NCBI GenBank assembly: GCA_963698995.1
Contig: CAVOTD010000007.1
Location: 1-64,000, forward strand
Length of the DNA: 64,000 nt
Source: AP-15 sp963698995
GTDB lineage: Bacteria > Pseudomonadota > Alphaproteobacteria > ATCC43930 > CGMCC-115725
Direction: 5' to 3'
This document shows, piece after piece, positions 9,859 through 18,642 of the stretch. The notes under the pieces were generated by a model. That model ran no database searches. It saw only the letters and a list, made by a program, of their open reading frames with translations, and was not told the origin of the DNA. Position 1 is the first letter of the stretch. The number at the start of each line of letters is the position of its first letter. Both the position numbers and the translations under genes were made by a program.

Positions 9859-10356
9859 ATGCAGTTAAGAACATTGGCTATACTGAGCGGGTTGCTGATG
9901 CTCGTCGCTTGCAGCAGTCCGGAGCCGACGGCGCCGGCCGGACCGGGTGGGCCTGGGTCCGTGGGCGGGCCCGGTGGGATAGGTTCGAGGAGCGGTCTCC
10001 CGGGATCGCAACAGGATCTTGAAGCGAGTGCCGGCGACCGCGTATTTTTCGCTTTCGACCGCTCCGACATTACCCCCGAAGCCCAACAAATCCTGGAGCG
10101 ACAGGCGGATTGGCTGCGGCGCTATCCGAACGTCACTGTGACCATAGAAGGCCACTGCGACGAGCGGGGCACGCGCGAGTACAACTTGGCGCTTGGCGAA
10201 CGCCGCGCCCAGGCCGTTAAGAACGTGCTGGTCGCGATGGGGATCCCGGCGAGCCGGATCTCGACAATCAGCTACGGTAAGGAACGGCCGGCGGTCGTCG
10301 GCTCGACCGAAGAGGCTTATGCCCAAAACCGTCGCGCCGTGACGACCGTCAACTGA
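9859..10356 (+). CDS. pal: Peptidoglycan-associated lipoprotein Pal
   Basis: Pal anchors the outer membrane to peptidoglycan. From ATG 9859 the 165-residue protein has a lipoprotein signal with lipobox LVAC-SS, a Gly/Pro-rich linker and an OmpA-like domain (FAFDRSDITPEAQQIL, TIEGHCDERGTREYNLALG, RRAVTTVN). The conserved peptidoglycan-binding Asp and Arg of the DERGTxEYN motif are present. The ribosome site is the GAGGGGGA stretch upstream. Confidence 0.96.
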   Translation: MQLRTLAILSGLLMLVACSSPEPTAPAGPGGPGSVGGPGGIGSRSGLPGSQQDLEASAGDRVFFAFDRSDITPEAQQILERQADWLRRYPNVTVTIEGHCDERGTREYNLALGERRAQAVKNVLVAMGIPASRISTISYGKERPAVVGSTEEAYAQNRRAVTTVN

Positions 10357-10565
10357 AAAAGCGACGTCTGCCGTCTGCTCTGTCAATAGGTTGAGCAGCC
10401 GGAGCCTCTATCGCACGAAATCGACAGATCGGCGGGCGCCCTTTTTTTGCCCCAAAAGCCTCCTAGTAGGGCGGTTTGCTCAATCCGCGGCGCGCCCGCT
10501 CACGGGCGACGCGGAGATGGCGCGCGAATCAGGGTTACCCCATGTGCGATGGCTAGAGGCTCCCT

Positions 10566-11594
10566 ATGATACGGCGCTCGATCCTGTCGTATGCCCGTCC
10601 GATTTGGCTGCTGATGCTGGTCGCCTTGGCCGTGCCGGCCCCGGCGGCGCGCGCCCAGGATCGGGCGATGCAGGATCGGCTGGACCGGCTGGAGCGGGAT
10701 CTAAGCATGCTGCAGCGCCAAGTCTACCGCGGCGGCCCGGCGCCTGTTGCCGGTGCTGGTTCGGGCGCCGCCGTAGATGCCGAGCTGCGCATGGATCGGC
10801 TGGAATCGCAGATGCGCGAATTGACCGGGCGGGTCGAGGATGCAGTAAACAGAGCCGAGCAGCTCAGTCGCCGCCTCGAGCAGATCAACAGCGACATCGA
10901 CCTGCGATTTAGCGCAAGTCAGGGACAGCCGAGGGGCGCAGTGCCGAATTCGCATGCCCCTGCTGCCGTCGCCGATTCCAGCCCTGCTGCGCCGGTCGTG
11001 ATGCGGACGCCTCCGCCGGGCCCCAATTCGGTCCGGGCGCGGCTGCCCGGCGATCTGACGCCGCCCGGGACCTTGGTGCTGCCGCCGCCCGATCCTCCGA
11101 GCCGCGCGGGCACCCTCACGCCACCGGGGCCGATGCAATCGCCGCCGGAACTGGGGAGGGTGGCGACCGCCGGCAATCTCCATCCGCCGGCTGGTAGCTT
11201 GTTGCCTGCGGGGTCCGCCTCCGAGCAATATAATGCAGCGTTCGGACTGTTGAAGCAGGCGGATTATCCCGGTGCGGAACAGGCGATGAAGGCGTTCGTC
11301 GGGCAGCATCCGAACGATCCGCTCGCGGGGAGCGCCCAGTACTGGCTAGGCGAGACGTATTATGCGCGCGGCCGATATGCGGAAGCGGCTAGCGCCTTCG
11401 CCGAGGGCTACAGAAATTACCCGAGGGGACCAAAGGCGGCGGACGATCTGTTGAAGCTCGGCATGTCGCTCGCCCGCGCCGACCAGAAGCAGAACGCCTG
11501 CGTCGCGCTGACGCAGCTCGATCGCGACTTCCCGCATCCGGGAAACGCGATCAAAGAGCGCGCGGTCGCGGAGAAGAAGCGGCTCGGTTGCTGA
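10566..11594 (+). CDS. cpoB: Cell division coordinator CpoB (YbgF) family protein
   Basis: The 342-residue periplasmic protein has a signal peptide (cleavage near ARA-Q). A heptad-rich coiled coil follows (RLDRLERDLSMLQRQVY and RLESQMRELTGRVEDAVNRA), then a Pro-rich linker of about 100 residues and three C-terminal TPR units (AAFGLLKQADYPGAEQAMK, AQYWLGETYYARGRYAEA). YbgF/CpoB works with Tol-Pal and peptidoglycan synthesis at the septum. It lies 209 bp after pal, longer than the other gaps in the operon, so it may have its own promoter. Confidence 0.9.
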   Translation: MIRRSILSYARPIWLLMLVALAVPAPAARAQDRAMQDRLDRLERDLSMLQRQVYRGGPAPVAGAGSGAAVDAELRMDRLESQMRELTGRVEDAVNRAEQLSRRLEQINSDIDLRFSASQGQPRGAVPNSHAPAAVADSSPAAPVVMRTPPPGPNSVRARLPGDLTPPGTLVLPPPDPPSRAGTLTPPGPMQSPPELGRVATAGNLHPPAGSLLPAGSASEQYNAAFGLLKQADYPGAEQAMKAFVGQHPNDPLAGSAQYWLGETYYARGRYAEAASAFAEGYRNYPRGPKAADDLLKLGMSLARADQKQNACVALTQLDRDFPHPGNAIKERAVAEKKRLGC

Positions 11595-12913
11595 CCCGCG
11601 AGACGTCAGGGGGCCCTTTGGGCCTCGATGAACTCGCATCCTCACTCGCCTCGCTCGCGCGCTTCGAAAGCCCTCCGCTTCTTGCCGTCGCGGTGTCCGG
11701 CGGTCCCGATAGCCTCGCGCTCGCAATACTCGCCGACCGTTGGGCGCGCGAGCGCGGTGGCGAAATCTGCGCACTGACGGTCGATCACCGCTTACGGCCT
11801 GAAGGGACCGCGGAAATCCAACAGCTTCGCAATTGGCTGTCGGCGAGAGCGATCCGCCACGAGGTACTGGTTTGGTCGGGAGAGCGACCGAGGAGCGCTA
11901 TACAGGAGGCGGCACGTATCGCACGCTATCGGCTGCTGGCCGGTTGGTGCCGCGACCACGGCTGTCTCCATCTGCTGATCGCACACCATCGAGAGGATCA
12001 GATCGAGACCCATCTGATCCGCCGCTGCGCCCACAGCGGGGCCGATGGGCTTGCCGGCATGTCCACGATCCGTGAGCTTGCAGAATGCCGGGTGCTGCGT
12101 CCGCTGCTTGGTATCGCGAAGGATCGGCTGAGGGCCTTTCTCGCGGCGGAGGGTCAGCCTTTCATCTCTGATCCGAGCAATCTTGATCCCGCCTACGAGC
12201 GATCTCGGTTCCGGGTCGGTGATGGAGCGACGCGAGACGCTGCGAAGGCGTCGGCTTTGCTCGCTGAAATCCGCACAACGGGTTCGAAGCGCGCCGAGGA
12301 GGAACGCGACGGCAATGCACTGTGCGCCCGCTGCGTGGATTTGCACCCTGCCGGGTTTGCCGTCCTCGATACCAATATCTTGCGGGGAACCTCGCAGCCC
12401 AGGACGGAACGGCTGCTGTCCGCCGTCGCCGTGACGATCGGTGGTACCTTCTACCCTCCTCGGCGCGAACGGACGGCTCGATTGCGCGAGGCGCTCGGCG
12501 TCGCAAAGCGCGGACATACGCTCGCCGGCTGTCGCTTCATCCGCTGGCGCGAGCGTGTCCTTGTGCTGCGCGAACTCGCGCGCGCTGCGCCGCCAATCCG
12601 GCCCGAGCCCAGCGAAGGCCTAGTAATATGGGACCACCGATTTAAAGTTACCTCGCCGCCCGCTGTGAGCGGTCGCCTCATCATCGCATATTTGGGCTTG
12701 GCCGGGGTCGCTCAGCTCCGTCGTCTCGCACCGCAGCTGTGGAGTAGTCGGTTGCCCCCCCTACTTTTCCCGATATTTCCGGCAGTTTGGGATGACACCG
12801 GCATCGCAGCCGTCCCACATTTGGGATATCGACGTGAAGGAGTTGGCGCCCTGCCGCAGATTATTTTTCAGCCGGTCAATCCTTTGACGCCGGCGGGCTT
12901 TGCCGTTGTTTAA
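11588..12913 (+). CDS. tilS: tRNA(Ile)-lysidine synthase TilS
   Basis: TilS adds lysine to C34 of tRNA-Ile(CAU), changing its codon reading from AUG to AUA. The 441-residue protein starts at TTG 11588, overlapping cpoB by 7 bp. It carries the PP-loop ATP site SGGPDSLALA (about residues 39-48), TVDHRLRPE and the HHREDQIETHLIR motif. The C-terminal half is poorly conserved, as usual for the family. The tilS-ftsH neighbourhood is standard. Confidence 0.92.
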   Translation: MLTRETSGGPLGLDELASSLASLARFESPPLLAVAVSGGPDSLALAILADRWARERGGEICALTVDHRLRPEGTAEIQQLRNWLSARAIRHEVLVWSGERPRSAIQEAARIARYRLLAGWCRDHGCLHLLIAHHREDQIETHLIRRCAHSGADGLAGMSTIRELAECRVLRPLLGIAKDRLRAFLAAEGQPFISDPSNLDPAYERSRFRVGDGATRDAAKASALLAEIRTTGSKRAEEERDGNALCARCVDLHPAGFAVLDTNILRGTSQPRTERLLSAVAVTIGGTFYPPRRERTARLREALGVAKRGHTLAGCRFIRWRERVLVLRELARAAPPIRPEPSEGLVIWDHRFKVTSPPAVSGRLIIAYLGLAGVAQLRRLAPQLWSSRLPPLLFPIFPAVWDDTGIAAVPHLGYRREGVGALPQIIFQPVNPLTPAGFAVV

Positions 12914-13023
12914 CTCCAGCCGCGTCTTATCTGTAAATCGGGCGAAATCTATCGCGGCTCGGCGCCCGGAGGGGTAGTCTAGTCGGTGCGCGATGCCCAG
13001 CTCGGTATGGAAAGGCGCTTATC

Positions 13024-14946
13024 GTGAATAACTTCGGCAAGAATCTCGCCCTCTGGATCGTTATCGGGCTGCTTCTCGTCGCACTGTTCAATCTGTTTCA
13101 GACTTCCTCCAGCCGGGGACCGCAAGCCACTCTCGCTTTTTCCGATTTCCTGAACGACGTCAATCGCGGGCAGGTTGCCGACGTCACGATTCAAGGTAGC
13201 AATATCAGCGGCCACTTCACTGACAGCCGAGCGTTCACGACCTATGCCCCGAACGACCCGAACCTGGTCAGTCGGCTGACCGACAAGGGCGTGCGCATCA
13301 CCGCCGCGCCGGTCGATGAAAATGTGCCGTCGCTGTTCGGGGTGTTGATTTCCTGGTTCCCGATGCTCCTGCTGATCGGCGTATGGATCTTTTTCATGCG
13401 TCAGATGCAGGGCGGCGGCGGCCGAGCAATGGGTTTCGGCAAGAGCCGGGCGCGGCTGCTGACCGAAAAAGTCGGGCGCATCACCTTCGAGGATGTCGCC
13501 GGCATCGACGAGGCCAAGCAGGAGCTCGAGGAGATCGTCGAATACCTGAAGGACCCGCAGAAATTTCAGCGGCTCGGCGGCAAGATCCCCAAGGGCGTGC
13601 TGTTGGTCGGGCCGCCCGGCACCGGGAAGACTTTGCTCGCCCGCGCGATTGCCGGTGAGGCGAACGTACCGTTTTTCACGATTTCGGGTTCGGATTTTGT
13701 CGAGATGTTTGTCGGCGTCGGCGCGAGCCGGGTGCGCGACATGTTCGAGCAGGGCAAAAAGAACGCGCCTTGCATCATTTTCATCGATGAGATTGACGCG
13801 GTTGGCCGGCACCGCGGCGCCGGTCTCGGCGGCGGCAACGACGAGCGCGAGCAGACCCTGAACCAGTTGCTTGTCGAGATGGACGGCTTCGAGGCGAATG
13901 AGGGGGTCATCCTGATCGCCGCAACCAACCGGCCGGATGTGCTCGACCCGGCGCTGCTGCGGCCGGGGCGGTTCGATCGCCAGGTGGTCGTGCCGAACCC
14001 GGACGTCGTCGGTCGCGAGAAGATCCTCAAAGTCCATATGCGCAAGGTGCCGCTCTCCTCGGACGTCGATCCGAAGATCATCGCGCGCGGCACGCCAGGC
14101 TTCTCCGGCGCCGATCTCGCGAATTTGGTCAACGAAGCGGCCCTGATGGCGGCGCGCAAGGGCAAACGCTCGGTCGCGATGAGCGAGTTCGAGCACGCCA
14201 AGGATAAGGTCATGATGGGCGCCGAGCGGCGCTCGATGGTGATGACCGAGGATGAGAAGAAGCTGACCGCCTATCACGAGGCGGGCCATGCGCTGTGCAT
14301 GCTCTACGCCGAAGGACACGAGCCGCTGCACAAGGTGACGATCATCCCGCGCGGCCGGGCGCTCGGCATCACGATGTTTCTGCCGGAGCGCGACAAGTAC
14401 AGCCAGTCAAAGCTCGAGATCAAGGCGATGGTCGCCAGCCTGTTCGGTGGCCGGGTTTCCGAAGAGCTGATCTTTGGGCCAGAAAGGGTTACCACGGGCG
14501 CTGCCGACGATATCCGCCGGGCGACCAATCTGGCGCGCCGCATGGTCACTGAATTCGGGTTCAGCGACAAGCTCGGGCCGCTGCGCTACAGCGAAAACGA
14601 GGAAGAGGTCTTCCTCGGGCACTCGGTTACCCAACGCAAGAACGTCTCCGATGCGACTGCCAAGGTCATCGACGAAGAGATCCGGCGCATTGTCGACGAG
14701 GGCGAGCAGACCGCGCGGGATATCCTGACCGCGCGTCTCGACGAGCTGCATGCGCTGGCAAAGGGTCTGCTCGAATACGAGACACTGTCGGTCGATGAAA
14801 TCCGCCGGATCATCAAGGGTGAGCGGATTGTGCGCGAAACGTCGACCGGTCCCGTGACCGATGAGGCGCGTTCCGGAAGACGCAGCTCGGTGCCGCCCTC
14901 CGGTCGCCCGACCGGTCTCGAACCTGAGCCGCAACCGGGCGGCTGA
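13024..14946 (+). CDS. ftsH: ATP-dependent zinc metalloprotease FtsH
   Basis: FtsH is the membrane AAA+ protease that degrades misfolded membrane proteins and regulators. The 640-residue protein begins at a GTG codon. It has two membrane helices (about residues 8-25 and 100-120), Walker A GPPGTGKT near residue 196, Walker B IIFIDEIDAVG, the second region of homology (ATNRPDVLDPALLRPGRFDR) and the zinc site HEAGH near residue 418. The frame is intact and the length normal. The C-terminus is Arg/Pro-rich. Confidence 0.97.
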   Translation: MNNFGKNLALWIVIGLLLVALFNLFQTSSSRGPQATLAFSDFLNDVNRGQVADVTIQGSNISGHFTDSRAFTTYAPNDPNLVSRLTDKGVRITAAPVDENVPSLFGVLISWFPMLLLIGVWIFFMRQMQGGGGRAMGFGKSRARLLTEKVGRITFEDVAGIDEAKQELEEIVEYLKDPQKFQRLGGKIPKGVLLVGPPGTGKTLLARAIAGEANVPFFTISGSDFVEMFVGVGASRVRDMFEQGKKNAPCIIFIDEIDAVGRHRGAGLGGGNDEREQTLNQLLVEMDGFEANEGVILIAATNRPDVLDPALLRPGRFDRQVVVPNPDVVGREKILKVHMRKVPLSSDVDPKIIARGTPGFSGADLANLVNEAALMAARKGKRSVAMSEFEHAKDKVMMGAERRSMVMTEDEKKLTAYHEAGHALCMLYAEGHEPLHKVTIIPRGRALGITMFLPERDKYSQSKLEIKAMVASLFGGRVSEELIFGPERVTTGAADDIRRATNLARRMVTEFGFSDKLGPLRYSENEEEVFLGHSVTQRKNVSDATAKVIDEEIRRIVDEGEQTARDILTARLDELHALAKGLLEYETLSVDEIRRIIKGERIVRETSTGPVTDEARSGRRSSVPPSGRPTGLEPEPQPGG

Positions 14947-15203
14947 AGCCGACGGCGAGAGTTTAACCGTCGCACCTGATTCTACCACTCGAACAAATCG
15001 ATGATTGCAGAGGCCGGCGCGGTGCGTCCCTTCATTGCCCTCTTCGGTGCGAGAGTTTAACGCTTTTTTTTATTTATTCTGACAAGGAGGTCCAGCGCGC
15101 TTTAGCCGACGCGGCGAAGCTTTGAAAATGTCCTTTGACTATGAGGGCGTTTTCCGCGAATTACGTTAGTGAAAAGGGCCTTCACAATTCTTGCAGGGAC
15201 AGC
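14947..15203 (+). other. Intergenic region between ftsH and glmM
   Basis: No gene is visible. The motif GCGAGAGTTTAAC occurs twice, near 14955 and 15048. The second copy is followed by a run of eight T and an AT-rich stretch, unusual for this genome. This could be a promoter or a terminator region for glmM, but I see no clear hairpin. No folP gene is present, unlike the enteric ftsH-folP-glmM order. Confidence 0.4.
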
Positions 15204-16604
15204 ATGACGCGGAAGCTCTTCGGTACCGATGGGATCCGCGGGACCGCGAACAGCGAACCGATGACGCCGGAAACGGCGCTAAAGGTAGCGATGGCGGTCG
15301 GCGAATGCTTTCACAACGGCGCCCATAAGCACCTCGTCGTCATTGGCAAGGACACAAGACTATCCGGCTATATGCTCGAGCCGGCGCTGACGGCCGGCTT
15401 TGTTACGATGGGCATGGACGTCGTTCTCGTCGGACCGCTGCCGACTCCCGCGATCGCCATGCTGACGCGAAGCCTGCGCGCTGATCTCGGTGTCGTCCTC
15501 TCGGCCTCGCACAACCCCTACGTCGACAACGGCATCAAATTGTTCGGCCGTGACGGATACAAACTGTCGGACGAGTTCGAGCAGCGGATCGAGGCCTGCC
15601 TCGACAAGGGGCCGAGCCGCCGTGCCGTGCCGGCGGAGCTCGGGCGGGTCAAGCGGCTCGACGATGCAGGCGGCCGCTATATCGAATTCGTCAAGCAGAG
15701 CTTTCCGCGCGGCCGCCGGCTGGACGGGTTGCGCATCGTTGTCGATTGCGCTCACGGCGCCGCCTACAAGGTTGCCCCAACCGTATTTTGGGAGCTCGGG
15801 GCTGAGGTCTTCTCGCTCGGGGTTTCCCCCGATGGCCTCAATATCAACCGCGAATGCGGCGCATTGGCGCCCGAACAGATGCGGCGCGAGGTGCTCGCCC
15901 GGCGCGCCGATATTGGGATCGCGCTCGATGGGGACGCCGATCGGCTGATTATTGCCGATGAGCGCGGCATCATTCTGGACGGCGACCAGCTAATGGCATT
16001 GATCGCGGCAGGACTGGCGCGTGGCGGGCGGTTGTCGGGTGGCGCGCTGGTCGCGACGATAATGTCCAATCTCGGTCTCGAACGCTTTCTCGCAACCCAG
16101 AGCATCGGACTGCACCGCACCTCGGTCGGCGACCGCTATGTCGTCGAAAAGATGCGCGCGCTCGGCTGCAACCTCGGCGGCGAGCAGTCGGGCCACATTA
16201 TTCTCTCGGATTATGCGACAACTGGGGATGGCTTGATCGCAGCGCTCCAAGTATTGGCTTCGATTGTCGAAACCGGGCGGCGCGCCAGCGAGGTGTGCCA
16301 GCTGTTCACTCCGGTGCCGCAATTGTTGCGCAGCGTGCGGTTTGCCGAGGGCGAGCCGCTCGAGGCTGCCGCCGTCAAACGCGTGATCGCTGACGGGAAA
16401 GCCCGGCTCGGGACAGAGGGCCGCCTGGTGATCCGCAAATCCGGGACCGAGCCAGTGATTCGGGTCATGGCAGAAGGCGAAGACGAGGAACTCATCGTGA
16501 CGATCGTGGACGAAATCTGCGTGGCGATCGGCGCCGTCGACACTGTTGGGGACGCCCAAGCCTCCCGATTGCTGCGGGTGGGTCCAGCTCAGGCAGCCGA
16601 GTAG
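15204..16604 (+). CDS. glmM: Phosphoglucosamine mutase GlmM
   Basis: GlmM interconverts glucosamine-6-phosphate and glucosamine-1-phosphate on the way to UDP-GlcNAc for peptidoglycan and LPS. The 466-residue protein from ATG 15204 opens with RKLFGTDGIRGTAN. It carries the phosphoserine loop SASHNPYVDNGIKLFG (catalytic Ser102), the magnesium loop DGDADR near residue 242, the sugar-binding GGEQSGH loop and the phosphate-binding RKSGTEPVIRVMAE. An in-frame ATG at 15135 is upstream of the family N-terminus and is rejected. Confidence 0.96.
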   Translation: MTRKLFGTDGIRGTANSEPMTPETALKVAMAVGECFHNGAHKHLVVIGKDTRLSGYMLEPALTAGFVTMGMDVVLVGPLPTPAIAMLTRSLRADLGVVLSASHNPYVDNGIKLFGRDGYKLSDEFEQRIEACLDKGPSRRAVPAELGRVKRLDDAGGRYIEFVKQSFPRGRRLDGLRIVVDCAHGAAYKVAPTVFWELGAEVFSLGVSPDGLNINRECGALAPEQMRREVLARRADIGIALDGDADRLIIADERGIILDGDQLMALIAAGLARGGRLSGGALVATIMSNLGLERFLATQSIGLHRTSVGDRYVVEKMRALGCNLGGEQSGHIILSDYATTGDGLIAALQVLASIVETGRRASEVCQLFTPVPQLLRSVRFAEGEPLEAAAVKRVIADGKARLGTEGRLVIRKSGTEPVIRVMAEGEDEELIVTIVDEICVAIGAVDTVGDAQASRLLRVGPAQAAE

Positions 16605-16605
16605 A

Positions 16606-17418
16606 ATGCACGGTAGAGTGCTGATCGTCGCCGGGTCGGATTCGGGGGGCGGCGCCGGAATCCAGGCCGACATCAAGACCGTGTCGATGCTCGACGCCTA
16701 TGCCGCGACGGCGATTACCGCGCTGACCGCACAAAACACCGAAGGGGTTTTCGGCATTCTGCCCGTCCCACCCGATTTCATTCGGCGCCAGATCGAGGTG
16801 GTGCTGGACGATATCGGCGCTGACGCGATCAAAACCGGCATGCTGCACGATTTGTCGGTGATCGAGGTGGTCGCCGCGGTACTGAAACAGCGTGCCCCCG
16901 GAATCCCACTCGTCGTCGACCCGGTGATGGTCGCTAAGGGCGGCGCCCGCCTGATAAATGCCGAGGCGCTCGATGGGCTGAAGCGGCACCTGATCGCGCG
17001 CGCCGACATCCTCACCCCGAACCTGCCGGAAGCCGAGATCTTGTGCGGCAGGTCGATCTGCAGCACGACCGAGATGCGCGCTGCCGGTGAAACTCTGCTT
17101 GCGCTCGGTTGTCGGGGGGTTCTGGTCAAAGGCGGGCATCTGGCCGGGGAAGCCGTGTCGGACGTCCTAGTAACCGCGGCGGGTGCCCGAGTGTGGGAGA
17201 GTCCTCGCCTTGCCACCCGCCACACCCACGGCACCGGCTGCACCCTCGCCTCGGCGATTGCCGCCGGTCTCGCCCAGGGGCTCGCGGTCGAAGCCGCAGT
17301 GGACCGGGCGCGCGCCTACGTCCAGAGCGCCATCAGCAGTGCACCCGGCCTGGGCCGCGGCCACGGGCCGCTCGACCACGCCCACCCACTCCATTCGCGC
17401 TCGGGTCGGAGCGGGTGA
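16606..17418 (+). CDS. thiD: Hydroxymethylpyrimidine/phosphomethylpyrimidine kinase ThiD
   Basis: ThiD phosphorylates the HMP moiety in thiamine synthesis. The 270-residue ribokinase-fold protein begins at ATG 16606, one base after the glmM stop. Recognisable motifs are AGSDSGGGAGIQADIKT (substrate end), TALTAQNT, DPVMVAKGG, LTPNLPEAEIL and the anion-hole motif THGTGCTLASA. It is followed by an unrelated dehydrogenase. The other thiamine gene in the window, thiC, is far away at 54-56 kb. Confidence 0.94.
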   Translation: MHGRVLIVAGSDSGGGAGIQADIKTVSMLDAYAATAITALTAQNTEGVFGILPVPPDFIRRQIEVVLDDIGADAIKTGMLHDLSVIEVVAAVLKQRAPGIPLVVDPVMVAKGGARLINAEALDGLKRHLIARADILTPNLPEAEILCGRSICSTTEMRAAGETLLALGCRGVLVKGGHLAGEAVSDVLVTAAGARVWESPRLATRHTHGTGCTLASAIAAGLAQGLAVEAAVDRARAYVQSAISSAPGLGRGHGPLDHAHPLHSRSGRSG

Positions 17419-17467
17419 CGCCGGACTCCCGTTCGCGATAAGCTCCGTATTGGTACGGAGGAGCGGC

Positions 17468-18529
17468 ATGGCAAAGAATTATCGGGTCGCAGTGATCGCA
17501 GGCGACGGAATCGGGCGCGAGGTGATGCCGGAGGGGGTTGCCGCGCTGGAGGCCGCGGCGCGTGTTTACGGCTTTGGCTTCCAATGGCACGAGTTCGATT
17601 GGAGCTGCGAGCGCTACGTCAACATGGGCATGATGATGCCCGAGGACGGGCTCGAGCGGCTGCGGCTCTATGATGCCGTTTACCTCGGCGCGGTCGGGCA
17701 CCCACAGGTGCCGGATCATGTCTCGCTCTGGGGGTTGTTGATCCCGCTGCGCCGCGGTTTCCACCAATACGTCAATCTGCGCCCGGTGCGGCTGCTGGCC
17801 GGGATACAGTCGCCGCTGCGCGACCGGGTACCGGGCGATATTGATTTCTACGTCGTGCGCGAAAACAACGAGGGCGAGTACTCGGAAATCGGCGGCCGGC
17901 TATATGCCGGCACCGACTATGAGATGGCGATGCAGGAAGCCGTCTTCACCAGACGTGGCTGCGACCGGGTCATGCGCTACGCCTTCGAACTCGCCCGCGC
18001 GCGCAGGAAGCATGTCACCTCGGCGACCAAGTCAAACGGCATCATTCACACTATGCCGTTCTGGGACGAGCGGTTTGCCGCCGTCGCGCGCGATTATCCC
18101 GACGTCAAGACCGACCAGTATCACATCGATATCCTGACCGCGCATTTTGTGCGCCATCCCGATTGGTTCGACGTCGTCGTCGGCTCGAACCTGTTCGGCG
18201 ACATCCTGTCCGATCTCGGCCCGGCCGTGGTGGGCTCGATCGGCATTGCGCCCTCCGGCAACATCAACCCCGAGCGCGAGTACCCGTCGATGTTCGAGCC
18301 GGTGCACGGCTCGGCGCCGGACATCGCCGGACGCGGCATTGCCAACCCGATTGGCCAGATCTGGTCGGGGGCGATGATGCTCGATCACCTCGGCGAAAGC
18401 GGCGCCGCTGCGGCCGTCGAACGAGCGATTGCCGACGTCCTCGCCGACGGCGGCACCCGCACCCCCGATCTCGGCGGCAACGCCGGCACGACCGACCTCG
18501 GCGCGGCGATCACAGCGGCAATCCGCTGA
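17468..18529 (+). CDS. Tartrate dehydrogenase / D-malate dehydrogenase family protein
   Basis: The 353-residue protein belongs to the isocitrate/isopropylmalate dehydrogenase superfamily. It has an N-terminal IAGDGIGREVMPE nucleotide loop, NLRPVRLL, the ENNEGEYSEIGGR loop, catalytic Lys/Asp regions (TSATKSNGI, DILTAHFVRHPDWFDVVV) and NLFGDILSDLGPAVVGSIG. The ENNEGEYS loop and overall length match the tartrate dehydrogenase/decarboxylase and D-malate dehydrogenase (YeaU/DmlA) branch rather than LeuB. Such enzymes oxidise D-malate or tartrate with NAD+. The exact substrate cannot be fixed here. It starts 49 bp after thiD with a GGAGG-like site and converges on the next gene. Confidence 0.85.
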   Translation: MAKNYRVAVIAGDGIGREVMPEGVAALEAAARVYGFGFQWHEFDWSCERYVNMGMMMPEDGLERLRLYDAVYLGAVGHPQVPDHVSLWGLLIPLRRGFHQYVNLRPVRLLAGIQSPLRDRVPGDIDFYVVRENNEGEYSEIGGRLYAGTDYEMAMQEAVFTRRGCDRVMRYAFELARARRKHVTSATKSNGIIHTMPFWDERFAAVARDYPDVKTDQYHIDILTAHFVRHPDWFDVVVGSNLFGDILSDLGPAVVGSIGIAPSGNINPEREYPSMFEPVHGSAPDIAGRGIANPIGQIWSGAMMLDHLGESGAAAAVERAIADVLADGGTRTPDLGGNAGTTDLGAAITAAIR

Positions 18530-18642
18530 TCTCTGGGAAGACGCGAGATTCCCGGTCATTCCCGCAATCTCGGCCGCTGAACGCCCGCCCGATCGAGACT
18601 GATTTGCACGTAGGTTCCTCTTGCGATGCGGCCTGAGCAGAG

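Noticed and set aside
10420..10460. Rho-independent terminator after pal (GGGCGCCC then T-run)
   Set aside because: The stem is only four GC pairs with no loop spacing. It is suggestive but too weak to call.
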